This document shows positions 20,674-29,764 of a stretch of DNA of 64,000 nucleotides, piece by piece. A program made the translations under genes and the position numbers. A model generated the notes under the pieces. The model saw only the letters and a program-made list of their open reading frames with translations. It searched no databases and was not told the DNA's origin. Each line of letters opens with the position of its first letter. Within the stretch, counting starts at the first letter, position 1. The stretch comes from Roseobacter sp. (GTDB lineage Bacteria > Pseudomonadota > Alphaproteobacteria > Rhodobacterales > Rhodobacteraceae), in assembly GCA_024636495.1 (NCBI GenBank), contig JAGXGZ010000061.1, positions 31,434-95,433 of the forward strand, given 5' to 3'.

Positions 20674-21525
20674 ATGGAAACGCAAGCATCATCACGTCGG
20701 GCCGCTGATCCTGAAAAGGCAGTGCGACGCTTGCAAAAGCGGCTTGAAAAATCCGAGATGCGCCGGGCAGAACTTGAGGAGTTGATGGACGGATCGCAGG
20801 CTTTTCAGCGCCGCGTGATCAATGATATCGAAGCCGCCAAAGCCAAGATCGAGCAGCTATATCTCTCGCTTGCGGCGGAAAAGGATCGAACGGACCAACT
20901 GCTCCGTTCGATCATGCCCGTATCCATTGCGGACGAACTTAAGGCCAGCGGAACCGTGAGGCCGCGCTTTGTCAAATCCGCCACTGTGATGTTCACGGAT
21001 TTCGTGGATTTCACCAAAAGTACCGAAGCCATGGACCCGGTTGCACTGGTTGGCATGTTGGACCGTTATTACGGGGCGTTTGACCAGATCGTCGCCAATC
21101 AGGGTGTTGAAAAAGTGAAAACCATTGCCGACGCCTATCTGACCGTTGCAGGTGATTTGAATGGGTCTGGAAAGCAAGACCACGTGGCAGCCACCTGTGC
21201 TGCGGCGATAGAAATCATGAACTACGTCAAGACCAGTATGGACCGGACGGCCCAAGACGAGATCGCAGGATGGGCCTTGCGCATTGGCATTCATACCGGC
21301 CCTATCTCAAGCGGGGTGGTAGGCACCAAAACGCTAAGCTTTGATATTTGGGGCGATACGGTCAACACCGCTGCGCGCATGGTCAGCGCCAGTGCGCCTA
21401 ATACCATCTTGCTGTCGGCAGATACCGTCGCGCTGCTGGTCGACCCTCAAAGGGTCGAGCGGCGCGCCGATATCGAAGCCAAGGGCAAAGGCACGCTGCA
21501 AGCGTACCGGTTGCTTATTCCATAA
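20674..21525 (+). CDS. Class III adenylate cyclase with N-terminal coiled coil
   Basis: A 283-residue protein. Residues 10-75 are charged and helical with coiled-coil character, and residues 98-280 form a class III cyclase domain. Metal-binding Asp109 (MFTDFVDF) and Asp153 (KTIADAYL), the base-selecting Lys in EKVKTI and Asp in SFDIWGD, and the Asn/Arg pair in NTAARM are all present, which favours ATP over GTP as substrate. No membrane segment is seen, so sensing probably comes through the FIST protein encoded just upstream. The 3' end overlaps the convergent DUF4331 gene by 11 bases. Confidence 0.87.
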   Translation: METQASSRRAADPEKAVRRLQKRLEKSEMRRAELEELMDGSQAFQRRVINDIEAAKAKIEQLYLSLAAEKDRTDQLLRSIMPVSIADELKASGTVRPRFVKSATVMFTDFVDFTKSTEAMDPVALVGMLDRYYGAFDQIVANQGVEKVKTIADAYLTVAGDLNGSGKQDHVAATCAAAIEIMNYVKTSMDRTAQDEIAGWALRIGIHTGPISSGVVGTKTLSFDIWGDTVNTAARMVSASAPNTILLSADTVALLVDPQRVERRADIEAKGKGTLQAYRLLIP

Positions 21526-22726
21526 AGATCGGAAAGACGGGTTCCAGTTGGCTGCCCGGCTTGAATTCCTGGACGATAGACGGGGCCACATAGGGGAAGC
21601 GGTCGCTCATGCGTTGGGTGCCGATATGGGGCAACTCCACCCCCTCTGCGGCTTGGCCAAACGGGTTCAGGTCATTCAGCGTCCAATAGATCGCATCCTC
21701 GCGCAGGTTGCGGCCATTGGGGTATCCCTTTGGTTGGCTGGGATCCCAACGGATCATGTCGGGCAGATAAAAATCGACCTTATCCGATAGAACATTTTGG
21801 CTGACTTCAAGCTGCTCGAACCTGTAGGTGAACTGTTCGCCATAGTTCGCCCTGTCCTGATCCGGGCTTGAGGCGTTGTAGGCGTTGTTGAGATCCCCGA
21901 TTGTCGGGTATTTGGCTGAATTTCTGGGGATGTAATACTCTGCGTTATAGCCCGTGGGCGCATCCACCAGATAGATGCCCTGAATACCGGCGCGGCCCAT
22001 CCGGTCCACGGTCTTGCCTGACCCGTCCGCCACCGTCACCCAGTAATTCAGCGGTGTCTGACCCAGATCTGGGACTTCAAGCACGATCAGCGTCATGTCC
22101 GTGCGCCCAAAGGCCAGTTCAGACGATCCGGCGGCAGGCAGATGATCCCCGCCGGCCAAAGCTTCCTTGATGGCCAAAGCGACCGGCGCGTCAACGGTCA
22201 GAAAGTCAAAGAAGAACGGATCGCGGCGCGGGCCCACGAACAGCAACTCGTCGGTCTTGCCTGTCACGACCTGCAGTTCGCTATTCAGCGCGGTGGTCAT
22301 GCCACTCCCAAGCTGGGTGCCGGTCCACATGGCATCGCGGGCTTCGGCCCCGATTGCCTTGCGCAGGTCCAGCGGCTGGGCTTGGCCGCCCGTGGCAGCT
22401 CCGGCTTTGACCTTGTAGGCCAGATCGGCCTTGGCGTCGCCATCCGTGTCAAAGTTGAAAATATAGATCAGATCGGGGGACAGTTTGATCTTGTCCGACG
22501 GCTGCGTTCCGTCGGCACCCGATCCGGACAGCGGGTTCAATGTCATCGCCATGGCCAACCCGCCAGTCTGGGCACCCTGAAACAAAAAGACATCGCCAAT
22601 GTCGGCCGCCGGGTTTTGCTGGGTATAGGGTGAATCGCGGTGGTCCGATGCAAATGCCGGGGCGCAAAGCGCGGCAAGAGCGGTCGATAAGACCACCGGC
22701 TTAAGGGATTTATGCTTATGGGTCAT
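21515..22726 (-). CDS. Secreted DUF4331 family protein
   Basis: A 403-residue exported protein. The signal peptide is clear (KHKSLKPVVLSTALAAL, then APAFA-SDHRD), and the mature start SDHRDSPYTQQNPAADIGDV is the DUF4331 hallmark. Later segments with DLIYIFNFDTDGD and aromatic-rich beta strands fit a periplasmic or extracellular beta-rich protein. The function of DUF4331 is not established. The gene faces the cyclase gene and overlaps it by 11 bases at the 3' end, so the pair may interfere in transcription. Confidence 0.85.
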   Translation of the reverse strand: MTHKHKSLKPVVLSTALAALCAPAFASDHRDSPYTQQNPAADIGDVFLFQGAQTGGLAMAMTLNPLSGSGADGTQPSDKIKLSPDLIYIFNFDTDGDAKADLAYKVKAGAATGGQAQPLDLRKAIGAEARDAMWTGTQLGSGMTTALNSELQVVTGKTDELLFVGPRRDPFFFDFLTVDAPVALAIKEALAGGDHLPAAGSSELAFGRTDMTLIVLEVPDLGQTPLNYWVTVADGSGKTVDRMGRAGIQGIYLVDAPTGYNAEYYIPRNSAKYPTIGDLNNAYNASSPDQDRANYGEQFTYRFEQLEVSQNVLSDKVDFYLPDMIRWDPSQPKGYPNGRNLREDAIYWTLNDLNPFGQAAEGVELPHIGTQRMSDRFPYVAPSIVQEFKPGSQLEPVFPIFME

Positions 22727-22833
22727 GGAGCTATCTCATTTCAATAAATGGGTGATCGTGAAACTGTGCAAAGCTTAGCAAGTTTGGTGTGGCCTGCCTA
22801 TAGCGCAGTAAATGCGCCCTTAAAGGGCTTTGA

Positions 22834-24102
22834 TTATTTCGAGGCGCTGATGTCGCCAACCAGAAGCTGGATCAGTTTGAAGGCGGTCATATAGGCCCGG
22901 TCGGGCGTGTCATTCTTGCGAAACACAAGTCTGTCGGCAGGCCATTCCAGCCAACGCGCACCAAACGCCAGCAGGCGAAATTGCGGGCGGCTCAGTCTTT
23001 GGAAAAGCGCTGATTTACGCAAGGCTGCCAGTTTGCGGCTCATATCCGCGCCCACCGATGTCAACCGCCTTTGGCCCAGTTGCAGTTGGCGATCCTGCAC
23101 GCCATCATCGGGCGGTTTCATGCGCGCAGTGCCGGTCTTGTTGCCCTTGTCGGCCACCTTTTTTCAGCTGAGACAACATATCAGCGGGGATACCCAAAAG
23201 CCTGAACACCGCGCTTGCGGGGTGCAGGCATTAAAGGCATTAACGCGCGTTCCGTCAGGATGAGCGATTGCGCACCGGCAACGGGCTGATGGCCCAAGCC
23301 TACAAGCAGACCGCGCAGCTTTTTGGTCGCGGTCGGATCAATCCAGTCGTCTTTAGGTGCAAGCGCCATCAGCAGATTTTCGGCCGGTATCAGATCGTCA
23401 AAACAGGTTCGTTTTCCGAAACCGATGAAATCATGTGTTAGGCCTGTATCGTCCACCCGCGCCTACAACGGGGCCCAGAGCGCCGCGCGCTGAATTTGCA
23501 GCGCCACATCCTGACCCGTTGCCAAAAAAACTGATCCAGCGCGCAGGCTAAAAGCGTTTTTTCCGCCTCAATGGCCCGCACCAACCGCCGCCAGTCGCCC
23601 TGTGCGGTGGCTATCTTTTCCCCTTGTGGGGGCGCGGCACCGCGACGTGGTCCAGCAGATTGCCGCTGCGCTGCGCCTTGGCCAGATCATCGCCTGACAG
23701 ATCCAACGCGGGTGCTGGGTTCAGCAGCATCATGACATTTTCACCCTCCGACACCTGCGCGCCGTTCACCAAACCGCGCCCGTTCTCATCTTGCACATCA
23801 ACAGCGCAACCCAAGCGCTCTGCCCGTACGCTCTTCATCGTCGTGACCCGCATTTTCGGGAGGCCATGAACGATAACCGATCCCCAAAAAACAAAGCCGA
23901 GCAGGACCAGCAAAAAGGTTTATGCAAGGTCGATCCCAAAAAAAATCGATCTGGCCAGATGCCGCCCCAATTGGATGGTCTATCAAGCGTTTGGGCAGCT
24001 TAACTGTCAGATCAAGCAGGGGGAAAACCAGCAATATGACCGCCACCAGCACCACCTGATCGCGTTGGGAGGGTCTTCAGATGTCAGGACTGTGCGTTCC
24101 AT
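22834..24102 (-). pseudogene. Decayed ABC transporter / cyclic-nucleotide-binding fusion gene
   Basis: Several minus-strand frames read as pieces of one protein in order. From 24102 comes MERTVLTSEDPPN; after a frameshift VLVAVILLVFPLLDLTVKLP (membrane helix); after another frameshift LGFVFWGSVIV and KMRVTTMKSVRAERL (ABC exporter membrane region). Degraded middle parts follow (23611-23800, 23181-23456). Near 22870-23070 lies LFQRLSRPQFRLLAFGARWL with VFRKND, a cNMP-binding domain start. The order matches ABC exporters with a C-terminal cNMP-binding domain found in Rhodobacterales. Frameshifts, stops and deletions mean no product is expected. The assignment of the middle part is weak. Confidence 0.65.
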
Positions 24103-24201
24103 TTTGCCAATATGACATGCAACCAACAGCTAACCCAAGCAGTCTAACCCCGATAACTGATCGCAAATAAGGGTTGGGAATGCGGTTGGCCAGCACCGGT
24201 T

Positions 24202-25077
24202 TTAGGGCATGATCATCCGAATGCCGGGGATCTGCTGGATGCGCAACACATCCTGATCATAGCTTTCCGTCATTTCCTCGACCAGATCATCGGTCCAGCC
24301 CGGCATATCCAGCTCTTCCTCGATGGCGTCTTCCATGGCGAATTTGTCCAGAAACGCGGCAATGACGTGCTGCACTTGAGTGCCGGAAATCTCGGGATGC
24401 GAAGCCATGTAGGTTCTGAACCGCTTCATGCCTTCCGGTGTCATGATCGTTTCAAGCAGATCAAATTCGCCCTCAAGTTTCGCTGCATCTGGGACGCCTG
24501 CCATCTCGCGCATGATCTTGCCCCAAATCAACGGAGCATCCTCGTTACACCAGACCGTCACCGGAATTTCGGGTGCCGAGTCTCTCAGCAACGCCAGTGT
24601 TTCAGACCATTTAATATCTGCCGGATCCCTTGTCCCCCAAAAATGCGCATCCGAATTATCCGCAGAAACGCCATGTAGAATTGGCAGCAAGGTCGCAGGA
24701 TTGCGAATGCCCATAAAAATCTCGATCTGGTCTTCGGGAAAAAGCTGCGCCATCCGCATCATGCGCACAGGGGCAGCGGGATACAGCATCCCGTCGATCA
24801 CAGCCGTGGCAGGGGTGCGGAAGAAATTTGCGTCTGACAGGATCACGCGCTTTGCGTCGGAATCGTCCAGTACCGCATCCAGCAAAACATCACGCGCCCC
24901 CGCTGACACCGAGGATTTGTACATCGCATTCAACGTATCGCGAAACAGCCCCCGATAGGTACTGGGCCCCGGCACAATTGTCCCGTCCTGCGACAACTGC
25001 GGCTTGTTGGCCAGCAGGCTTTTGAGCAGGCGTTCTTCTTCGGTATAATGGGCACCAGTGTGCAAAACCAACTGCAT
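24202..25077 (-). CDS. Hypothetical protein, not recognised
   Basis: A 291-residue soluble protein without signal peptide or membrane helix. It opens with LVLHTGAHYTEEERLLKSLL; the HTGAH and the following acidic/Leu helix recall the nucleotide-binding start of sulfotransferase-like proteins, but no clear P-loop Lys is present. Other landmarks are ILSDANFFRTPATAVIDGMLYPAA and IFMGIRNPATLLPILHG. The C-terminus is acidic (AIEEELDMPGW). Codon use matches neighbouring core genes, so it is probably a resident gene. Its promoter side faces the tRNA-Thr gene. Confidence 0.7.
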   Translation of the reverse strand: MQLVLHTGAHYTEEERLLKSLLANKPQLSQDGTIVPGPSTYRGLFRDTLNAMYKSSVSAGARDVLLDAVLDDSDAKRVILSDANFFRTPATAVIDGMLYPAAPVRMMRMAQLFPEDQIEIFMGIRNPATLLPILHGVSADNSDAHFWGTRDPADIKWSETLALLRDSAPEIPVTVWCNEDAPLIWGKIMREMAGVPDAAKLEGEFDLLETIMTPEGMKRFRTYMASHPEISGTQVQHVIAAFLDKFAMEDAIEEELDMPGWTDDLVEEMTESYDQDVLRIQQIPGIRMIMP

Positions 25078-25206
25078 GGGCGTTCAGCTCAACTTCTTTA
25101 AGGTAGGTTAGGCAATAGCGGTTCTTGGTCGATGTGTAAAACTGCAAAATATCTATACTTTCCCCTCTTGCACGATCGCGAGCAATCTTCTAAACGACCA
25201 CGCAGT

Positions 25207-25282
25207 GCCCCTATAGCTCAGCTGGTAGAGCAATTGATTTGTAATCAATAGGTCCGCGGTTCGAGTCCGTGTGGGGGCACCA
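25207..25282 (+). tRNA. tRNA-Thr (anticodon TGT), integration site of the island
   Basis: A complete cloverleaf. The acceptor GCCCCTA pairs with TGGGGGC (one G-T pair), the D-arm is GCTCAGCTGGTAGAGC, the anticodon arm is ATTGA-TTTGTAA-TCAAT with anticodon TGT (codon ACA), the T-arm is CGCGG-TTCGAGT-CCGTG, the discriminator is A and CCA is encoded. A tyrosine recombinase gene starts 120 bases downstream, so the 3' end of this tRNA is the attachment site. Confidence 0.95.
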
Positions 25283-25289
25283 TAAATTC
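25265..25289. repeat. attL candidate (tRNA-Thr 3' end)
   Basis: The tRNA 3' segment, TCCGTGTGGGGGCACCA then TAAATTC, is repeated in degenerate form at 32212-32235. The two copies bracket the recombinase and hsd genes, as expected for attL/attR. Confidence 0.6.
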
Positions 25290-25402
25290 TTCAAAATTCG
25301 CTTAATAAACAATGCGTTAGAAGTCTTTGTGCTGCCTTCAAGGTGACACAAAGGGTAACGCATATGTCCGTTGTAGTCTTAGAATTCGGAGCCTTGATCA
25401 TC

Positions 25403-26866
25403 ATGGCCAAGTACATTTTCCAAAAGAACGCTAGCGGTCCTTGGTACTTCAGACGAAGAATCCCTGATGATCTACGAAAGCATTATCCAGCCAAGAAAAA
25501 TGGTTACCTGATCTTCTCTCTTCAGACCAAAGACGCCAGCAAGGCAGCGCAGGTAGCAAACCGACAATCTTTGGAGCAAGACGCCCTTTGGGCAAGCCTT
25601 CGTGATGGCTCAGTGTCTGAGGGACCAGAGTTGGTAAGGGCAGCTAACGCACTTTTGGGGTCTTTTGGCATCAAGGCGGGCCAATATGCCGAATACCAGA
25701 AAGCAAAGCTTGAGCCTGAGAGGTTCATGGAAGAGTTGCGATATCAGGCTGATGCCAGAGAGCTAGTCCACAACACAGTAGACTGGGCCGATGACCTGCC
25801 ACCACTGCATCGATTAGCGGCAGACCTATACTACGGGAAGAAAGAGCCTTTCTTTCTTTCAGCGGCAATTACCGAGTTTCAGGAGCTGAAGGGCGAAGAC
25901 CCGAGTTCTAAAGGCGGAAAGCTCAGGCGAAGCGTAGTCTCTGGGTTCATTGCCCAATTCGGTGATCTGCCTATCGATCTGTACACCAGAGAAAGTGCGA
26001 ATGGGTTTGTTAAGTTTCTGACTGACAAGGGCAATAAGACGGCCACCATCAAAAGGCGTCTGAATTCGATAAGACCAGTTTTCAGTCAGATGTCCCGTGA
26101 AAGGGAATTGGACGATAAGAAGATCTTTGAAGCCGTTAACATTCCTAATGAAGGGGAAGACCAACGTGAACGACTACCATTCTCGGCAACTGAAATTGGC
26201 TTGATACAAAAGGCGTGTCTGGAAAAAGATGATGACCTTAGGTGGCTTGTTGGGGTACTTTGCGACACTGGACTGCGATTGGCTGAGGCCGTTGGTCTTA
26301 AGGAGGAGGACGTATTTCTTGACGTGCCAGATCCTTACATTTCAGTCCGACCCAATGAAGCCAGACGTTTGAAAACCAAAGGGTCAGAGCGCAACGTGCC
26401 ACTGGTTGGGGTTTCCTTATGGGCCATAAAGAGAGCAAAGACCAAAGCATCTAACGGGTTCATGTTCCCCAGATACATCGACTTTTCCGAGGAGGTTTTG
26501 GCGAACAAGAGCACCCACGCTTCAAACGCTTTGGCTAAATGGCTCAGAACGCTGCAGATCGCTGACAGCAAGCAGAAGAGCTGCCATTCATTCAGGCACA
26601 GCGTTCAAGATCGGCTTCGCGACGTCCAGACCCCTGAAGAGTTGCGAAACGCCATCTGTGGTTGGACCAACAAAGGAATAGGGGAGGGCTATGGCAAGGG
26701 CTACACGGTCACCGTTCTAGCAGAGCATATGAAGCGTATTATAATCCCTGAAGCTGTTGGCTGTCGAGCGTCAAATCTACAAAAATGCGAACGCGATCCG
26801 TGCCGTGATCAAAGACGCTTTTACCCGCGCCGATCTGCCAGCCTTCACCCCTCACGCCTTCCGTAA
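25403..26866 (+). CDS. Tyrosine recombinase (phage-type integrase) of the island
   Basis: A site-specific recombinase. The N-terminal part starts MAKYIFQKNASGPWYFRRRI (a DUF6538-like arm-binding start), followed by a core-binding domain and the catalytic domain. Catalytic residues are visible: Arg in CDTGLRLAEAVG (about 291), His-x-x-Arg in CHSFRHS (about 393), and the tyrosine in EGYGKGYTV (about 430). The natural C-terminus is probably near MKRIIIPE; the final 40 or so residues read into a fragment of a second recombinase in another frame, so the original stop seems lost at a junction near 26750. The ATG at 25403 is preferred on family grounds. The gene is AT-richer than the core genome. 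Confidence 0.82.
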   Translation: MAKYIFQKNASGPWYFRRRIPDDLRKHYPAKKNGYLIFSLQTKDASKAAQVANRQSLEQDALWASLRDGSVSEGPELVRAANALLGSFGIKAGQYAEYQKAKLEPERFMEELRYQADARELVHNTVDWADDLPPLHRLAADLYYGKKEPFFLSAAITEFQELKGEDPSSKGGKLRRSVVSGFIAQFGDLPIDLYTRESANGFVKFLTDKGNKTATIKRRLNSIRPVFSQMSRERELDDKKIFEAVNIPNEGEDQRERLPFSATEIGLIQKACLEKDDDLRWLVGVLCDTGLRLAEAVGLKEEDVFLDVPDPYISVRPNEARRLKTKGSERNVPLVGVSLWAIKRAKTKASNGFMFPRYIDFSEEVLANKSTHASNALAKWLRTLQIADSKQKSCHSFRHSVQDRLRDVQTPEELRNAICGWTNKGIGEGYGKGYTVTVLAEHMKRIIIPEAVGCRASNLQKCERDPCRDQRRFYPRRSASLHPSRLP

Positions 26867-27017
26867 AACCTTGGTGAAATGGGCCGATATCCACTACCCC
26901 GGACGTGAGGCGTTCAAGGCATTCTCTCAGAACATCGGTCATACCAGCGTGGTGACGACGATCAGCGCCTATTGCCCGGTGTCGCTGGAACAGCAAAAGA
27001 AATTGATCAAAGGTTAG
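26757..27017 (+). pseudogene. C-terminal fragment of a second tyrosine recombinase
   Basis: About 86 residues in a different frame from the integrase upstream. They carry the last catalytic motifs of another recombinase: HAFRKTLVKWA (His-x-x-Arg), NIGHTSVVTTISAY (His and the nucleophilic Tyr). There is no N-terminal or core-binding part here, so it is a truncated relic left by an earlier element or a recombination event. It overlaps the read-through tail of the integrase. Confidence 0.75.
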
Positions 27018-27082
27018 ACTGGCGAATAGACTTTCCCTCTTGCGTGTAGCAAGGCAAGGTCTGCCAAAATGAAAGAATATCC

Positions 27083-28534
27083 ATGTTCGAACAAACGTTC
27101 AAAAACCTCGATGACATCATGTTTCAGGAACCGGGCTGCAATTCGGAATTGGACTATGCCGAACAATCGTCTTGGATGCTCTTTCTGAAATACCTCGACG
27201 ATCTCGAAGTCGAACGCGAAGCCGAAGCCTTGATGGAGGGCAAACCCTTCCTGCCACTATTCGAAGCCCAATATCGCTGGTCCGCTTGGGCTGCGCCCAA
27301 ATTGGCGGACGGCAAGCCTGATCTGGACAAAATGCGGATCGGTCAAGATTTGGTCGATTTCGTCAACAACGACCTGATGGCCTATCTGCGCCGATTTGGG
27401 CAATCCGCCACCGATCTGAACTCCATCCAAGCCAAGATCGGTGCGATCTTTGGCGAGGTGCGCAACAAGTTTGGCAACGGCTACATGCTGCGCGAGGCGC
27501 TGGACAAGATCGACCAACTCAATTTCGGCACCCAGAACCAAAAATCCGAACTGTCCGACCTCTATGAAACCCGGATCAAGAACATGGGCAACGCGGGGCG
27601 CAACGGGGGCCAATACTATACCCCCCGTCCACTGATCCGCGCCATGATCAAGGTGATCGACCCCCAGCTAGGCGAGACGATCTATGACCCCGCTGCTGGG
27701 TCCGCTGGCTTTCTGTGCGAGGCTTTTGAATACCTTAAGGGCAAAGCCAACAACCCAAACGACCGCCAAACCCTGCAAAACCGCACCTTCTATGCCAAGG
27801 AACAGGCCCCGCTGGCCTATGTGATCGGGCTGATGAACATGATCCTGCACGGGATAGAGGCCCCCAACTATATACGCACCGACACCCTGTCTGAACGCAT
27901 CGCGGATATCGAGGAAAAGGACCGCTACGACATCATCCTCGCCAATCCGCCCTTTGGCACGAACAAGAATAAGCAACTGCAACTGAACTTTCCGGTCAAA
28001 TCGTCCGAATCCGCCTATATGTTCATGCAGCATTTTATTGAATCGCTCAAAGGGGGCGGGCGCGCGGCAGTTGTCATCAAGAACACCTTTCTGTCGAACA
28101 CTGATGGCGCGTCCATTGCCCTGCGCCGTCAACTGCTGAACGACTGCGCGCTGCATACGATCCTTGATTGCCCCGGTGGCACCTTTCTGGGGGCGGGCGT
28201 CAAAACCGTAGTGCTGTTCTTTGAGCGTGGACGCGAGACGCGGGACATCTGGTACTACCAGCTTGATCCGGGGCGCAACATGGGCAAGACCAACCCGCTG
28301 AACGACAAGGATCTGGCAGAGTTCGTGAACATGCAGCGCGTCCGTGCCTTGGGCGACAAGGCGTGGCTGGTCAAGGTGGGCGATCTGGACGACACGACCT
28401 GTGATCTGTCCGTCAAGAACCCCAACGCGCCCGAAGAAGCGCCGCTGCGCGATCCGGCAGAGATCATCGCCGATATGCTGGCTCGTGATGCCGAGACCGC
28501 CGAGATTTTGGAAAACATCCGGGGGATGCTGTGA
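27083..28534 (+). CDS. hsdM: HsdM, type I DNA methyltransferase subunit
   Basis: A 483-residue N6-adenine methyltransferase subunit. The N-terminal helical domain (FKNLDDIMFQEPGCNSELDY) is followed by the SAM-binding motif YDPAAGSAGFL (201-211) and the catalytic NPPF (288-291). It modifies the recognition site chosen by HsdS and forms the M2S core. Its stop overlaps the hsdS GTG start by 4 bases. It appears intact, so it could still methylate if a working specificity subunit were present. Confidence 0.95.
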   Translation: MFEQTFKNLDDIMFQEPGCNSELDYAEQSSWMLFLKYLDDLEVEREAEALMEGKPFLPLFEAQYRWSAWAAPKLADGKPDLDKMRIGQDLVDFVNNDLMAYLRRFGQSATDLNSIQAKIGAIFGEVRNKFGNGYMLREALDKIDQLNFGTQNQKSELSDLYETRIKNMGNAGRNGGQYYTPRPLIRAMIKVIDPQLGETIYDPAAGSAGFLCEAFEYLKGKANNPNDRQTLQNRTFYAKEQAPLAYVIGLMNMILHGIEAPNYIRTDTLSERIADIEEKDRYDIILANPPFGTNKNKQLQLNFPVKSSESAYMFMQHFIESLKGGGRAAVVIKNTFLSNTDGASIALRRQLLNDCALHTILDCPGGTFLGAGVKTVVLFFERGRETRDIWYYQLDPGRNMGKTNPLNDKDLAEFVNMQRVRALGDKAWLVKVGDLDDTTCDLSVKNPNAPEEAPLRDPAEIIADMLARDAETAEILENIRGML

Positions 28535-29718
28535 AGGCGGGGTGGGAGGTTAAGGCGCTTGGGGAATTTGCAAAGACTGGATCAGGCGGTACACCTACAA
28601 AAGGAAAATCGGAATTTTACCACGGCGGTACGATTCCTTGGTTGATGAGTGGCGAGGTTGCTAACTCAAACATCGTTAAAGCTACCAAGTTCATTACCGA
28701 ACAGGGCCTAGCAGGTTCATCCGCCAAGATTTTTCCTGAAAACTCAGTTTTGATCGCCATGTATGGCGCGACTGCTGGCCAAGTGGGGATATTGCGGTTT
28801 GAGGCGTCAACCAATCAAGCAGTCTGCGCAGTTCTGCCATGCGAGCATCATGTTCCAGAGTTTCTATATTATTATCTACTTGGCACGAAATCCGTCTTGG
28901 TTTCACAGGCTGTAGGCAATGCTCAGCCCAATATCTCGCAAGCTAAAATCAAAGCACTACAAATCCCCCTCCCGCCCCTCGATGAGCAAAAGCGGATTGT
29001 TGCGGTTTTGGATGCGGCGTTTGAGGGCCTCAGCCGCGCCCGCACCCACGTCGAAACCAACCTCCAAAACGCGCGGGAGTTGTTTCAGAGTGAAGCTGAA
29101 CACATGTTCTCTTCAGGTTTAAAACGGTGGCCTAAGCTTGAACTGGTCGATGCGACCGATATCATAACCTGCGGTGTGGCAAAGCGGCCTGACTACCACG
29201 CGACAGGAGTCCCCTTTCTTTCAGCGAAAAACGTAAAAAAGGGTCACATCGTTTGGGGCGACTACAAGTTCGTTTCTCAGGCTGATCACGAGATACTTAC
29301 AAAGTATAATAAACCCCGTCGAGGTGACGTCCTCTACACAAGGGTCGGCAATTTTTGAGAAGCAGCCGTTGTTGACACCGATGATGAGTTTAGCATTTTT
29401 GTGAGTTTAACCCTCATGAGGCCCAAAGAAATTCTTAGGAGCGAGTTTCTAAAAATGTACTTGAATTCTGCGACTGTGAAAAAGATTGCTCAGAGCAGCG
29501 TATCCAGTTCTGGTGTAGGGAACCTTAATGTCGGTACAGTCCGCAAGTTTCCGATATATCTGCCTCCTTTAGAAACCCAAGATGAACTAATCGAAAAGCT
29601 TAACGGAATATGGCAGCATGTGAAGGAACTTTCAGCGTCGTATGCAATCAAACTCCAAGACCTAGACGACCTGCGCCAATCTCTTTTGCAAAAAGCCTTT
29701 GCTGGGGAATTGACCTGA
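28531..29718 (+). pseudogene. hsdS: hsdS, type I specificity subunit with an in-frame stop
   Basis: One continuous frame of 396 codons starts at GTG 28531 (overlapping hsdM) and is broken by TGA at 29356-29358. The first part has target recognition domain 1 and the central conserved helix (IPLPPLDEQKRIVAVLDAAF). Domain 2 runs up to YTRVGNF-stop-EAAVVD, and the frame then goes on to a normal end with PPLETQDELIEKL and LRQSLLQKAFAGEL. The usual residue at the stop is Gly (a GGA to TGA change), so a single nonsense mutation explains it. The truncated product would keep domain 1 and the spacer helix but lose the end of domain 2. A sequencing error is the alternative. Confidence 0.85.
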
Positions 29719-29764
29719 TGCGTCTTTCGCTTGTGGCTTGACGAAATCCGTCTAATCTCTGCCT

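Noticed and set aside
29359..29718. Separate small gene after the hsdS stop
   Set aside because: It is in the same frame as hsdS and continues its conserved sequence, so it is the 3' part of the broken gene.
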